In this document: positions 54,539-62,364 of the stretch, in pieces
How positions within the stretch are numbered: position 1 is the stretch's first letter
How the letters are laid out: each line of letters begins with the position of its first letter
Origin: Sphingomonas sp. IC081
GTDB taxonomy: Bacteria > Pseudomonadota > Alphaproteobacteria > Sphingomonadales > Sphingomonadaceae
NCBI RefSeq assembly: GCF_006874585.1
Contig: NZ_CP029761.1
Location: forward strand, 3,746,001-3,810,000
Reading direction: 5' to 3'
Length of the DNA: 64,000 nucleotides
Position numbers and translations under genes: made by a program
The notes under the pieces: generated by a model
What the model was told of the DNA's origin: nothing
Database searches by the model: none
The model's input: only the letters and a program-made list of their open reading frames with translations

Positions 54539-55135
54539 TCACTGGATGATGAAGTTGCGGAAATAGACGTTGTCGACCCCGCCGAAGCCTTCCTTCTGGA
54601 TCAGCACCCGGTTGATCGCATCGGTCATCCGCTTCTGCAGACGGCCCTTGCCCTCGATCGTGTAGATGTCGTCCTCGGGGGTATCGGCCATGATCGCCAG
54701 CAGCGCCGAGCGGATCGCCAGTTCGTGCTTCTTGATCCACTGCAGCACGCGCCCGTCGTAGCGGGTCGAGCAGGCCAGGCTCAGTTGCAGCAGGGCGTCG
54801 GATTCCTTGAGGTTCGAGGTGAAGTCGTCGGTGAAGGTGTAGTAGGCGGTGCGATAGGGATCGCCGCCCTCGCCTTCGGGTTCCTCGCCGCCTCCCCCTT
54901 CGCCTTCGCCGCCTTCCTGCTTGGGCATGAAGGGGTCGGCCTCACCCTTGCGCACCAGCTTCGGGCGGTTGTCTTCCTTCACCTCGTGCTTGCCGCCGCC
55001 GATCACACCGGTGGCGACCAGGGCAAAGGCGCCGCCGCCGCCCACTGCCAGCATGCCCACGGCGACCAGGATCAGGCCGAGCTTGCCCTTGGATTTCTTG
55101 TCGCCCTCGCTCTCGGTTGCTGCCTTTTTGCTCAC
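54539..55135 (-). CDS. fliL: Flagellar basal body-associated protein FliL
   Basis: A 198-residue membrane protein. After a basic N-terminus (KKSKGK), one span (LGLILVAVGMLAVGGGGAFALVA) leads to a periplasmic domain. The domain has YYTFTDDFTSNLKESDALLQLSLACSTRYDGRVLQWIKKHELAIRSALLAIMADTPEDDI, the FliL pattern. The glycine/glutamate linker (GGEGEGGGGEEPEGEGG) is long. FliL supports stator function and surface sensing. It starts with GTG at 55135 and is 8 bp upstream of fliM. Confidence 0.9.
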   Translation of the reverse strand: MSKKAATESEGDKKSKGKLGLILVAVGMLAVGGGGAFALVATGVIGGGKHEVKEDNRPKLVRKGEADPFMPKQEGGEGEGGGGEEPEGEGGDPYRTAYYTFTDDFTSNLKESDALLQLSLACSTRYDGRVLQWIKKHELAIRSALLAIMADTPEDDIYTIEGKGRLQKRMTDAINRVLIQKEGFGGVDNVYFRNFIIQ

Positions 55136-55162
55136 AATGCTTGCCCCTCGTCGCTGGTCGGA

Positions 55163-56875
55163 TCAGGCGTAGATGCCGCTTCGGCCGGGTCCGGGGCCGG
55201 GTCCGGCGGCCGGGGGCCGGGTGCTCCCGCTGGCCTCGCCGGAGGCCTGGACGATGGTCGCCGCGCTGCCCTGGCGGGCGCGCTCCTCGTCCCTTGCTCC
55301 GGACTGCGCGGCGGTTCGATCTTGATTCGGGCGCGAATCCGCTCCGAACGAACCGGCCGCCCCCGGCCCGGAGTGGCTGGCGGACGCCTGTTGCCAGGCC
55401 TGCCGGGCCTCGCCGCTGCCGTTGCCGCTGCCGTTGCCGTTGCCGTTGCCGTCCGCAAGGGCGCCATTGCCGGCGCCCGCCGCCAGCGTGGCGGCGAGGC
55501 CGGTCTGGACCGCGCTGGCAAAAGCCGGATCGGCATTGGCCATGGTGACGCTGAGGGCGCCGCCCTCATGCCGGAACTGCAGCGATATGGGGCCGAATTC
55601 GCCATGGGTGATCGCCGTGCGCACGAGATGGGGGCTGGCCGCCTCGCGCGCCTCGCCCAGCTTGCTCACCAGTGTGGCGAAGTCCTGCGGGCCTTGCGCG
55701 GTTTCGCCGGTGCCGCTGGCAGGGGGCGTAAATGCGGAGGTGGGAGGGGCGGCCGCGCTGCTGCCGGAGGCGCCGATGGCGACGGTGTCCGGGGCGCTCT
55801 GCGCCAGTGTCACCGGCGCGGCCGGGAGCGCGGGTTGATCTGCCAGCGGATCGGCAGAGGAATTGCCAGAGGAATTGCCAGAGGGATAGGAGGCGCTGCG
55901 GCGGGCCTCGGCCAGCCGGGCGCTCGAATCCGGGGGCGGCGCTAAGGCGGGAGTGCCGGTACCGCCCGCGGTGGGCGCGGCCGGGTCTGTCGCCAGGGAA
56001 AGCGTTGCCGGCGCGGGATGGGCGCCGATACTGGTGTCGGTACTGCTGCCGGTACTGCTGAAGTCTTGTCCCGCAAGCGGCGAGGGGCGCAGGGCCGGCA
56101 CTATCCGGGCGTTCATGGCCAGACCCCCGGCGGCCACCGGGGCCTTGTCCGCCGGCAAGGCGGTCTCATCCGGGCTATCTGGCGCTGGGGTGGGGTTGCG
56201 GTTTGCCGGATTTGGGGGGGCCGGATTTGCGGGGGCCGGATTGGCGGCGGCCGGATCGTCCGCAGCCGCATCGACGGGAACCAGTTCGATCGCCGCGAGA
56301 GCCACAGCCTTCGGTGCGACCGGGGCGCGTTCACCCGTTGCCGGGGCAAGTGCCGGGTCGCTCGACAACGGCGTCCCGGCAGGCACGGCGGCAGGCAGCG
56401 CGGGCACTGCCCGTGCGGGAACAGGCCGGGGCTCGGCCGAGGGCGAGATCGCGCGTGCCTCGCTGCCTTGCGGGGCCGCGGACGCTGCGGTCGCGGCAAG
56501 GTTCGGCACCAGCGCCAGGGCGGCGATCGCGGCCGCCAGCGGGGATGGATCGGGGGCCATCGGATCGGCAGCCAGCGGTTCGGGGCGGGGGATGTCTTGC
56601 ACCGCGCCGCTTTCCCGCGTGCCGGGTTCCTCGCCTTGCGCCTTGGTGACGTCGTTTGCAGCCGCTTTTGCAGGCAGGACCGGCAAATCCTTGCCGGTCG
56701 GCTTGCCGCTCCCGATGCTGCTCCCGCTCCCGATGCCGCCCGCGATCGCCTGCGGGCCGGCTTCGGCGCCGCCGAGAATGGCGGCAAAACCGCCGCTTTC
56801 GGGGGGCGGTCCGGCACGCGTGCCGAGGCTGGCGGTGGCGGCGCCGGAAGCGGTAGGGGCGGAAAGCGGGGTCAT
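55163..56875 (-). CDS. fliK: Flagellar hook-length control protein FliK
   Basis: A 570-residue secreted ruler-like protein. The long N-terminal and middle part is Ala/Pro-rich and disordered, with repeats such as NPAPANPAPPNPANRNP. The C-terminal domain has HGEFGPISLQFRHEGGALSVTMANADPAFASAVQTGLAATL, matching the FliK C-terminal conserved region. A low-complexity GNGNGNGSGNGSG stretch follows. FliK length control depends on the protein's extent, so the in-frame repeats may alter hook length. It is 45 bp upstream of fliJ in the operon direction. Confidence 0.86.
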   Translation of the reverse strand: MTPLSAPTASGAATASLGTRAGPPPESGGFAAILGGAEAGPQAIAGGIGSGSSIGSGKPTGKDLPVLPAKAAANDVTKAQGEEPGTRESGAVQDIPRPEPLAADPMAPDPSPLAAAIAALALVPNLAATAASAAPQGSEARAISPSAEPRPVPARAVPALPAAVPAGTPLSSDPALAPATGERAPVAPKAVALAAIELVPVDAAADDPAAANPAPANPAPPNPANRNPTPAPDSPDETALPADKAPVAAGGLAMNARIVPALRPSPLAGQDFSSTGSSTDTSIGAHPAPATLSLATDPAAPTAGGTGTPALAPPPDSSARLAEARRSASYPSGNSSGNSSADPLADQPALPAAPVTLAQSAPDTVAIGASGSSAAAPPTSAFTPPASGTGETAQGPQDFATLVSKLGEAREAASPHLVRTAITHGEFGPISLQFRHEGGALSVTMANADPAFASAVQTGLAATLAAGAGNGALADGNGNGNGSGNGSGEARQAWQQASASHSGPGAAGSFGADSRPNQDRTAAQSGARDEERARQGSAATIVQASGEASGSTRPPAAGPGPGPGRSGIYA

Positions 56876-56920
56876 GCCGGTGAAGTCCTCCAGTCGCGCG
56901 AGCGGATGCGGTGCCGGGGA

Positions 56921-57346
56921 CTATTCAAGTCCCGTGCCAGACGGGCGACGCGCCGCCAGCGAGGGCACCTGACCGGCTTTGGCGATCATCCGTTCCTGCA
57001 AGGCGGCGCGTTCCTCGATGGCGGCGCGGCGGCGTTCGGCCTCGGCCAGTTGCAGCTGCTTGGCGTCCGCAATCGATTGCGCACGCTGCGCGTCGCCCTG
57101 GGTGCTGCGCGAGATCGCCGCCAGCCCGCTGGCGAAGCGCCCGACCTGGTGCAGCGCCGCGCCGTCGGCCATCTCGCGGCGCTGGCCGTAGTCCTCGGCC
57201 AGTCGCCGGGTGCGTTCGCAGAGCCCGCGCAGCTGTGTCAGCGTGCTTTCTGCCTGTGCGGCCTCCAGCGCGGCATTCTGCCTGGCGACGGCACGGATCT
57301 TCTCGAGCCGCCGAAGGCGCAGCAGGCGCTGGCGCTCGGCGTTCAT
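56921..57346 (-). CDS. fliJ: Flagellar export protein FliJ
   Basis: A 141-residue, almost wholly helical coiled-coil protein rich in Arg, Glu, Gln and Ala (RLRRLEKIRAVARQNAALEAAQAESTLTQLRG and AEAERRRAAIEERAALQERM). It escorts export cargo and activates the FliI ATPase. Its ATG overlaps the fliI stop by 4 bases (ATGA), which fixes the start. Sequence similarity within the family is low, so assignment rests on coiled-coil form, length and position. Confidence 0.82.
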   Translation of the reverse strand: MNAERQRLLRLRRLEKIRAVARQNAALEAAQAESTLTQLRGLCERTRRLAEDYGQRREMADGAALHQVGRFASGLAAISRSTQGDAQRAQSIADAKQLQLAEAERRRAAIEERAALQERMIAKAGQVPSLAARRPSGTGLE

Positions 57347-58680
57347 GCCGCCAGCAGGTGGGCAAGCTGCGCGGTGCTGGCGGGCAGGTCGACGACGTCC
57401 CCGGCGGGCTGGCCGAGGAAACCGCTGAGCGCGCGGTGCATGGCGATCGCGCGGTCCAGCTGCGGGTCGGCCCCGGCGCGGTAGGCGCCCATCAGCACGA
57501 GGTCGCGATTGGCCTCGTAGCTGGCCGACAAGGCCCGGAACTGGCGGGCCAGCGCCTGATGGTCGGGCGGGACGATGTCGTTCATCACCCGGCTCAGCGA
57601 GGCGGCGATGTCGACCGCCGGATATTGCCCGCGCTGGGCCAGATCGCGCGACAGCACGATGTGCCCGTCGAGGATCGAGCGGGCGGTGTCGACGACGGGG
57701 TCGTCCTGGTTGTCGCCATCGGCCAGCACCGTGTAGAGACCCGTCACCGAGCCGCCGCTCGCGGCCGAATTGCCGGCGCGCTCGACCAGCTTGGTGATCG
57801 TCGCGAGCGCAGAGGGCGGATAGCCGCGGGCCGCGCCGGGTTCGCCCAGCAGCAGGCCGATCTCGCGCGCGGCGTGGGCGACGCGGGTCAGGCTGTCCAT
57901 GATCAGCAGGACCCGAAGGCCCCTGGCGCGGAAATGCTCGGCCATCGCGGTCGCCAGCAGGGCGCCGCGCAGCCTGAGGTTCGGCGCATGGTCGGCGGGA
58001 ACCGCCACGACCACGGTACGCTCCTTCTTCTCGGCATGCATGTGCCGCTCGACGAAGTCCGACACTTCGCGCGCGCGCTCGCCGATCAGGCCGACGATCA
58101 CCACGTCGGCGCCGCCGGTGCGCGCCGCGCCGCGCGCGATCATGTCGATCAGCACCGACTTGCCGACACCCGATCCGGCCATGATGCCGATCCTCTGGCC
58201 GACGCCGAACGTGGTCAGCGCATTGAGCGCGCGCACCCCGGTATCGAAGGGCAGGCGGACCGGGCTGCGGTCCAGCGCGGACGTGCGCACGCCGCCGGCG
58301 GGCCATTCCTTCCGGGTGTGGATCGGATAGCCGCCGTCGATCGGCAGCCCCTCGCCATCGACCGCGCGGCCGAGGAACGCCTCGCCCACCGGCAGCAGCC
58401 CGGGGCGTCCTTCGGCCCAGACGCGGGCGCCGGGCCGCAGCAGGATGGTGTCGCCCAGCAGCATCATCATCGTCCGCCCGTTGCGAAAGCCGATCACTTC
58501 GGCGGCCAGCGAGGCGCGGGGGCCATGCGAGACCCGGCACATCGCCCCGACCGGCACCGAGAGCCCGCTCACTTCGAGCAATCCGCCGTCGCAGGCGGCA
58601 ACCAGCCCGAACCGGCGCGGCGCCAGGTCGATGGGCTCGGCGGCACAGTCGGACAGGATGGAATCGAACAGGCTCAGCAC
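57343..58680 (-). CDS. fliI: Flagellum-specific ATPase FliI
   Basis: A 445-residue export ATPase related to the F1 beta subunit. The Walker A motif is GSGVGKS (about 169-175) and the Walker B block is LRVLLIMDSLTRVAHAAREIGL. The GYPPSALATITKLVERAGN and DRDLVLMGAYRAGADPQLDRAI blocks are also typical. Its GTG start overlaps the fliH stop by 7 bases. It powers or primes the export gate with FliH and FliJ. Confidence 0.95.
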   Translation of the reverse strand: MLSLFDSILSDCAAEPIDLAPRRFGLVAACDGGLLEVSGLSVPVGAMCRVSHGPRASLAAEVIGFRNGRTMMMLLGDTILLRPGARVWAEGRPGLLPVGEAFLGRAVDGEGLPIDGGYPIHTRKEWPAGGVRTSALDRSPVRLPFDTGVRALNALTTFGVGQRIGIMAGSGVGKSVLIDMIARGAARTGGADVVIVGLIGERAREVSDFVERHMHAEKKERTVVVAVPADHAPNLRLRGALLATAMAEHFRARGLRVLLIMDSLTRVAHAAREIGLLLGEPGAARGYPPSALATITKLVERAGNSAASGGSVTGLYTVLADGDNQDDPVVDTARSILDGHIVLSRDLAQRGQYPAVDIAASLSRVMNDIVPPDHQALARQFRALSASYEANRDLVLMGAYRAGADPQLDRAIAMHRALSGFLGQPAGDVVDLPASTAQLAHLLAA

Positions 58681-59132
58681 TGGTCGAGCGCTTCGGCGAT
58701 GGCGCGGCGCCAGGTCGCCGGGCCATCCTCGACCCCGCCGCTGGCGGTCTCGATGCGCACGGTGTCGCGCAGGCGCAGGCGCAAGTCCTCCTCCAGCTGG
58801 CTGTCGATCCGGGCGAAGGCAAGGGACAGGTCTTCGCGCGCGCGCGCGTCGATCTCGGCGCGGTGCCCGGCCTCGAGGCTGGCCTGGCGGTGGCCCTCGG
58901 CAAACCCTTGGGCAAAGGCCTCGCCCACGGGGTCGGGCCGGTCGGCTTCCGGCTCGGCGGCAGGTTGCGGCGCGGCGGGTTCCTCGGCGCCCGCGCCAGC
59001 GGGGCCGAAGCGGGCATCGGGACGGAAGGCGGCCGGCCGGGCCAGCGCCGCGAGGAGCTGCGCGACCGAGCCTGCGGGGCTCGCCCGGTCCGCGCCGGGA
59101 AACCCTTTCAGCGAGAAGCCGAGGTCAGACAT
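58674..59132 (-). CDS. fliH: Flagellar assembly protein FliH, short
   Basis: A 152-residue protein in the fliH position. Residues 70-125 form the central helix (EAFAQGFAEGHRQASLEAGHRAEIDARAREDLSLAF). The C-terminus reads RIETASGGVEDGPATWRRAIAEAL, like the end of the FliH domain. The usual ~230-residue protein has a longer C-terminal beta domain that is missing here. FliH binds and regulates FliI. It overlaps fliG by 8 and fliI by 7 bases, so it is translated. The short form may reflect an internal loss. Confidence 0.75.
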   Translation of the reverse strand: MSDLGFSLKGFPGADRASPAGSVAQLLAALARPAAFRPDARFGPAGAGAEEPAAPQPAAEPEADRPDPVGEAFAQGFAEGHRQASLEAGHRAEIDARAREDLSLAFARIDSQLEEDLRLRLRDTVRIETASGGVEDGPATWRRAIAEALDQC

Positions 59133-60132
59133 AGTCGTCGTCTCCCGAACCGAACACGATCGCGCCGTCGGCGGCGAGCTTGCGGGCGATGGTCACGACT
59201 TCCTTCTGCGCGATCACCACGTCGGCCAGCCTGGTGCGGCCGCGCGCGGCGATCTCGTCGCGCACGCCGTCCGCCGCGCGCGAGGACATGGCGCGGAAGA
59301 AGACGTCGCGCTCCTCCTCGCTGATGCCCTTGAGCGAATCGATCAGCACTTCGCTGGGCACGTCGCGCAGCAGGGTGCCCATCGACTTGGGATCGAGCAC
59401 GAAGAGGTGTTCGAACTTGAACATCTCGTCCTCGATCTGGCGGGCCAGCACCTTGTCGCGGCGGACCAGCTCGCTCATGACCCGTTTCTCGACGACTTTG
59501 CCGACGCCGTTGACGATGCCCGCCGCCTCGCGCACGCCGCCGACCTCGAAGGGGCGCTGGCCGTGGCACTCGGTGATCCGCCGCGCCAGCAGCTCCTCCA
59601 GCATGACCAGCGCCTGCGGCGAGATCGGCCCGAGCGTGGCGACGCGGTGGACGATCTCGGACTGCGCCGGTTCGGGCTGGGCATGGAGCACGGCGGCGGC
59701 GATGTCCGGGTCGAGCTGGACCAGCAGCACCGCCAGCGCCTGGGGATGCTCGTCGCGCACCAGCGGGATCAGCGATTCCGCCGTCAGCCAGCGCGCCAGT
59801 TCGAGGCTGGAGTGGCGCGGCGCCTCGGGGACGATGCGGCTCATCAGGTTCTCGGCCTTCACCTCGCCGACCGCGCGGGTGATCATCGTGCGGACCTGGC
59901 CGACCCGGTCATGGGCGACAAGCCCGAGCGCCTCGGTCTTCTCGATGAAACCGGCAATGGCCTCGGCGATCAGTTCGGGGCCGATCTCGCCCAGCGCGCA
60001 CATCTTCTCGCCCAGGCGGCGCAGTTCGTCGGGTTCGAGCTCGGCGAGGATGTGCGAGGTCTGCTCGTCGTTGAGCAGCATCATCATCACCGCGGCATTG
60101 TCGGCGGGCAGCAGGGAGGCGGGCTCGTCCAT
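59125..60132 (-). CDS. fliG: Flagellar motor switch protein FliG
   Basis: A 335-residue rotor protein that meets the stators. It reads AAVMMMLLNDEQTSHILAELEPDELRRLGEKM at the N-terminus. The middle has the EHPQALAVLLVQLDPDIAAAVL block, and the C-terminal torque helix region is SLKGISEEERDVFFRAMSSRAADGVRDEIAARGRTRLADV, with the charged residues that contact MotA. ATG shares one base with the fliF stop. Length is normal for the family. Confidence 0.94.
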   Translation of the reverse strand: MDEPASLLPADNAAVMMMLLNDEQTSHILAELEPDELRRLGEKMCALGEIGPELIAEAIAGFIEKTEALGLVAHDRVGQVRTMITRAVGEVKAENLMSRIVPEAPRHSSLELARWLTAESLIPLVRDEHPQALAVLLVQLDPDIAAAVLHAQPEPAQSEIVHRVATLGPISPQALVMLEELLARRITECHGQRPFEVGGVREAAGIVNGVGKVVEKRVMSELVRRDKVLARQIEDEMFKFEHLFVLDPKSMGTLLRDVPSEVLIDSLKGISEEERDVFFRAMSSRAADGVRDEIAARGRTRLADVVIAQKEVVTIARKLAADGAIVFGSGDDDYV

Positions 60133-61958
60133 CAGGCGGCCTTGGTTTCGTCGCTGCCGGGATCGTTGATCATCTGGCGCAGCGCGGCGACGGCGCTGTC
60201 CGGCTTTTCGGCGACGAGGCGCTGCGCGAGGTCGACCTGGCGGGCGAGCAGGTCGGAACGCGACACGTCGCTGTCCATGTCGATCACCCCGGCTGCGGGA
60301 ATCGCCTGCCGGCCGAGCGGGCGTGCCCCTTCGGTGGGGGGGAGGATGTCGACCCCGTCGCCGTCATCCTCGTCCTCGTCGTCGGCGGCGGCTTTGCCCC
60401 TGGCGGTTTTGCCTTTGCGCTTGCCCTTGGTGCCGCCCGCGCGCTCGCCGCGCAGTGCCCGCACCATCGGCCGGACCCCGATCAGCAGCACCAGCAGCAC
60501 CGCCAGCACGGCGGCGCCGTTGCGCACCAGCATCGCGAACCACGGGGTCTCGTAGAAGGCCAGCTTGTCGGCGGGGGCGGCGGCGTCGAAGGAGCGGATG
60601 ACCACCTTGACCTGATCGCCGCGCTGCGGATCGGCGCCGACGGCGGCGCTGACCAGCGCCTGGATGTCCTGGATGTCTTGCGGCTTGGCGCTCTTGAGCG
60701 CGGCGGCGCTGATCGCGACCGCGACCGAGATCCGCTTCACCCCGCCGGGGCGCGAGCTCGACACCGAGACCTCGCGCCCCAGTTCGTACATGCGGCTGGA
60801 GGAACTTTCGCCGTTGGTCGGCGGCGGGGTCGCTCCGGGGGGAGCTCCGGGGGCGGCACCGGGTGCGGGCGCATTGCCCTGCGGGGCGCCGGGCCGGGCC
60901 TGGGTGGGCGGCGGCGGGGTGTTGGACAGCACGCCGGGAACGCCGGCGGCCGGGCCGGTGCCGGACTGCTGCGACTGCTGCTGGGTCTCGGAGCGCACGA
61001 CGCCGTCCTTGTCGTAGCTTTCGCGGGCCTGGGTCACGTCGGCCATGTCGAGCTCGACCTGGGCCTGGGTGGTGAAGTTGGGTTCTCCCAGCATCGGGAT
61101 CAGCAACTGGCTGACCTGGTCGCGCAGCTTGGCTTCCATGCGCGATTGCAGGTCGAGCCGGTCGGAATCGACGCCGCCCCCCGATCCGCCCCCCGTTCCG
61201 CCGCGCGACAGCAACCGGCCGTGCTGGTCGGCCACCCGCACCGCGTCGGGCGAAAGGCCGGGGATCGATCCGGCGACCAGGTTGACGATGGCCGAGACCT
61301 GGCTGTCCGCCAATTGCCGTCCCGGCTTCAGCCGCACCATGACCGAGGCCGAGGGCGCCACGTTGTCGCGCACGAAGACCGATTTCTCGGCTTCGGCGAT
61401 ATGCACGCGCACGCCCTCGACGCCGTCGATCTCGGCGATGGTCAGTTGCAGGTCGTGTTCGCGTGCGGCGCGCAGGCGTTCGCCCTCCAGCGTGCGGCTG
61501 GCCCCCATCGGCAGCTTGTCGAGCAGCTGGTCGCCGCTTTCCGGCGTGGCCAGTGCCCCGTCCGAGGCGACCAGCATGCGGGCGCGGTAATAATCGCCCT
61601 CGGCCACGGTCAGCGCGCCGGTCTCGTTCTCGATGCGGTAGCCGATGCCCGCCTGGTCGAGCGCGGCGGCGACGCCGGCCCGGTCGGCATCGCCAAGCTG
61701 GGAATAGAGGATCCGCTGCGGCGAGGGGGCCATCGCGTCCCAGGTCAGCAGGGCGCCGCCGACCGCCGCCAGCGCGACGAAGGCGGGCATGATCCGCCGC
61801 ACGGCGGGCTGGGCGGTGAACGAGCCGATGCGGGTCAGCACCGGCCCGCCCTGGGGATCGGCGAAGGGGGCAAACAGCGATTGCGGAGCCGGCAGCTGCC
61901 CGGAAGTCGCAGGCCCGCCCGCGGCGCCGGGGATGTCGGGAACGGCGGGATCGGCCAT
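60132..61958 (-). CDS. fliF: Flagellar MS-ring protein FliF
   Basis: A 608-residue MS-ring protein. Two spans are visible, VRRIMPAFVALAAVGGALLTW near the N-terminus and FAMLVRNGAAVLAVLLVLLIGV near residue 485. The periplasmic ring domains between have GYRIENETGALTVAEGDYYRARMLVASDGA and DVTQARESYDKDGVVRSE, and a Pro/Gly-rich loop follows. The C-terminal FliG-binding helix is DLAQRLVAEKPDSAVAALRQMINDP. It is 7 bp upstream of the fliG-coupled end and 7 bp downstream of fliE. Confidence 0.93.
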   Translation of the reverse strand: MADPAVPDIPGAAGGPATSGQLPAPQSLFAPFADPQGGPVLTRIGSFTAQPAVRRIMPAFVALAAVGGALLTWDAMAPSPQRILYSQLGDADRAGVAAALDQAGIGYRIENETGALTVAEGDYYRARMLVASDGALATPESGDQLLDKLPMGASRTLEGERLRAAREHDLQLTIAEIDGVEGVRVHIAEAEKSVFVRDNVAPSASVMVRLKPGRQLADSQVSAIVNLVAGSIPGLSPDAVRVADQHGRLLSRGGTGGGSGGGVDSDRLDLQSRMEAKLRDQVSQLLIPMLGEPNFTTQAQVELDMADVTQARESYDKDGVVRSETQQQSQQSGTGPAAGVPGVLSNTPPPPTQARPGAPQGNAPAPGAAPGAPPGATPPPTNGESSSSRMYELGREVSVSSSRPGGVKRISVAVAISAAALKSAKPQDIQDIQALVSAAVGADPQRGDQVKVVIRSFDAAAPADKLAFYETPWFAMLVRNGAAVLAVLLVLLIGVRPMVRALRGERAGGTKGKRKGKTARGKAAADDEDEDDGDGVDILPPTEGARPLGRQAIPAAGVIDMDSDVSRSDLLARQVDLAQRLVAEKPDSAVAALRQMINDPGSDETKAA

Positions 61959-61965
61959 GGTTCAG

Positions 61966-62364
61966 TCAGACCCCCAGCCGCATGATGTCCTGGTAGGCGG
62001 ACAGCAGCTTGTTGCGGACTTGCAGCGTGGCCTCGAAGGCGACCCCCGCCTCCTGCCGCGCCAGCATGACCTTGGCGACGTCGGTCACTTCGCCTTTCTG
62101 GTAGGCGTCGGTCAGGGCCTCGGCCCTGGACTGCACGCCGTTCACGCCGTCGAGCGCGTTGTGCAGGCTCTGGGCAAAGCCGTTGGCGGGGCTGTCGAGC
62201 GGGATGGAACCGCTGGCGGTTGCAGTCTGGGCGCTTTCCTGCGCGGCGTGGATCTGTTGCAGCAGGTCGCTGCGCTGGATGATCTGCTGGCGCATCGCCA
62301 TGATCTGCTGGATGCCGCCGGCATTGCCGGCAGCACTTCCGACGAGGCCGGAGATCGCGCTCAT
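61966..62364 (-). CDS. fliE: Flagellar hook-basal body complex protein FliE
   Basis: A 132-residue rod-junction protein. It has ANGFAQSLHNALDGVNGVQSRAEALTDAYQKGEVTDVAKVMLARQEAGVAFEATLQVRNKLLSAYQDIM, the FliE family pattern at the C-terminus. The ~50-residue N-terminus is longer than in E. coli (104 residues). ATG 62364 overlaps the stop of the sigma-54 activator (ATGA), so it is the first structural gene of the operon. Confidence 0.9.
   Translation of the reverse strand: MSAISGLVGSAAGNAGGIQQIMAMRQQIIQRSDLLQQIHAAQESAQTATASGSIPLDSPANGFAQSLHNALDGVNGVQSRAEALTDAYQKGEVTDVAKVMLARQEAGVAFEATLQVRNKLLSAYQDIMRLGV

Noticed and set aside
56911-60555. A 1214-codon frame on the plus strand opposite fliJ, fliI, fliH, fliG and part of fliF
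   Set aside because: Same reason: it mirrors five recognisable flagellar genes and has a low-complexity composition.
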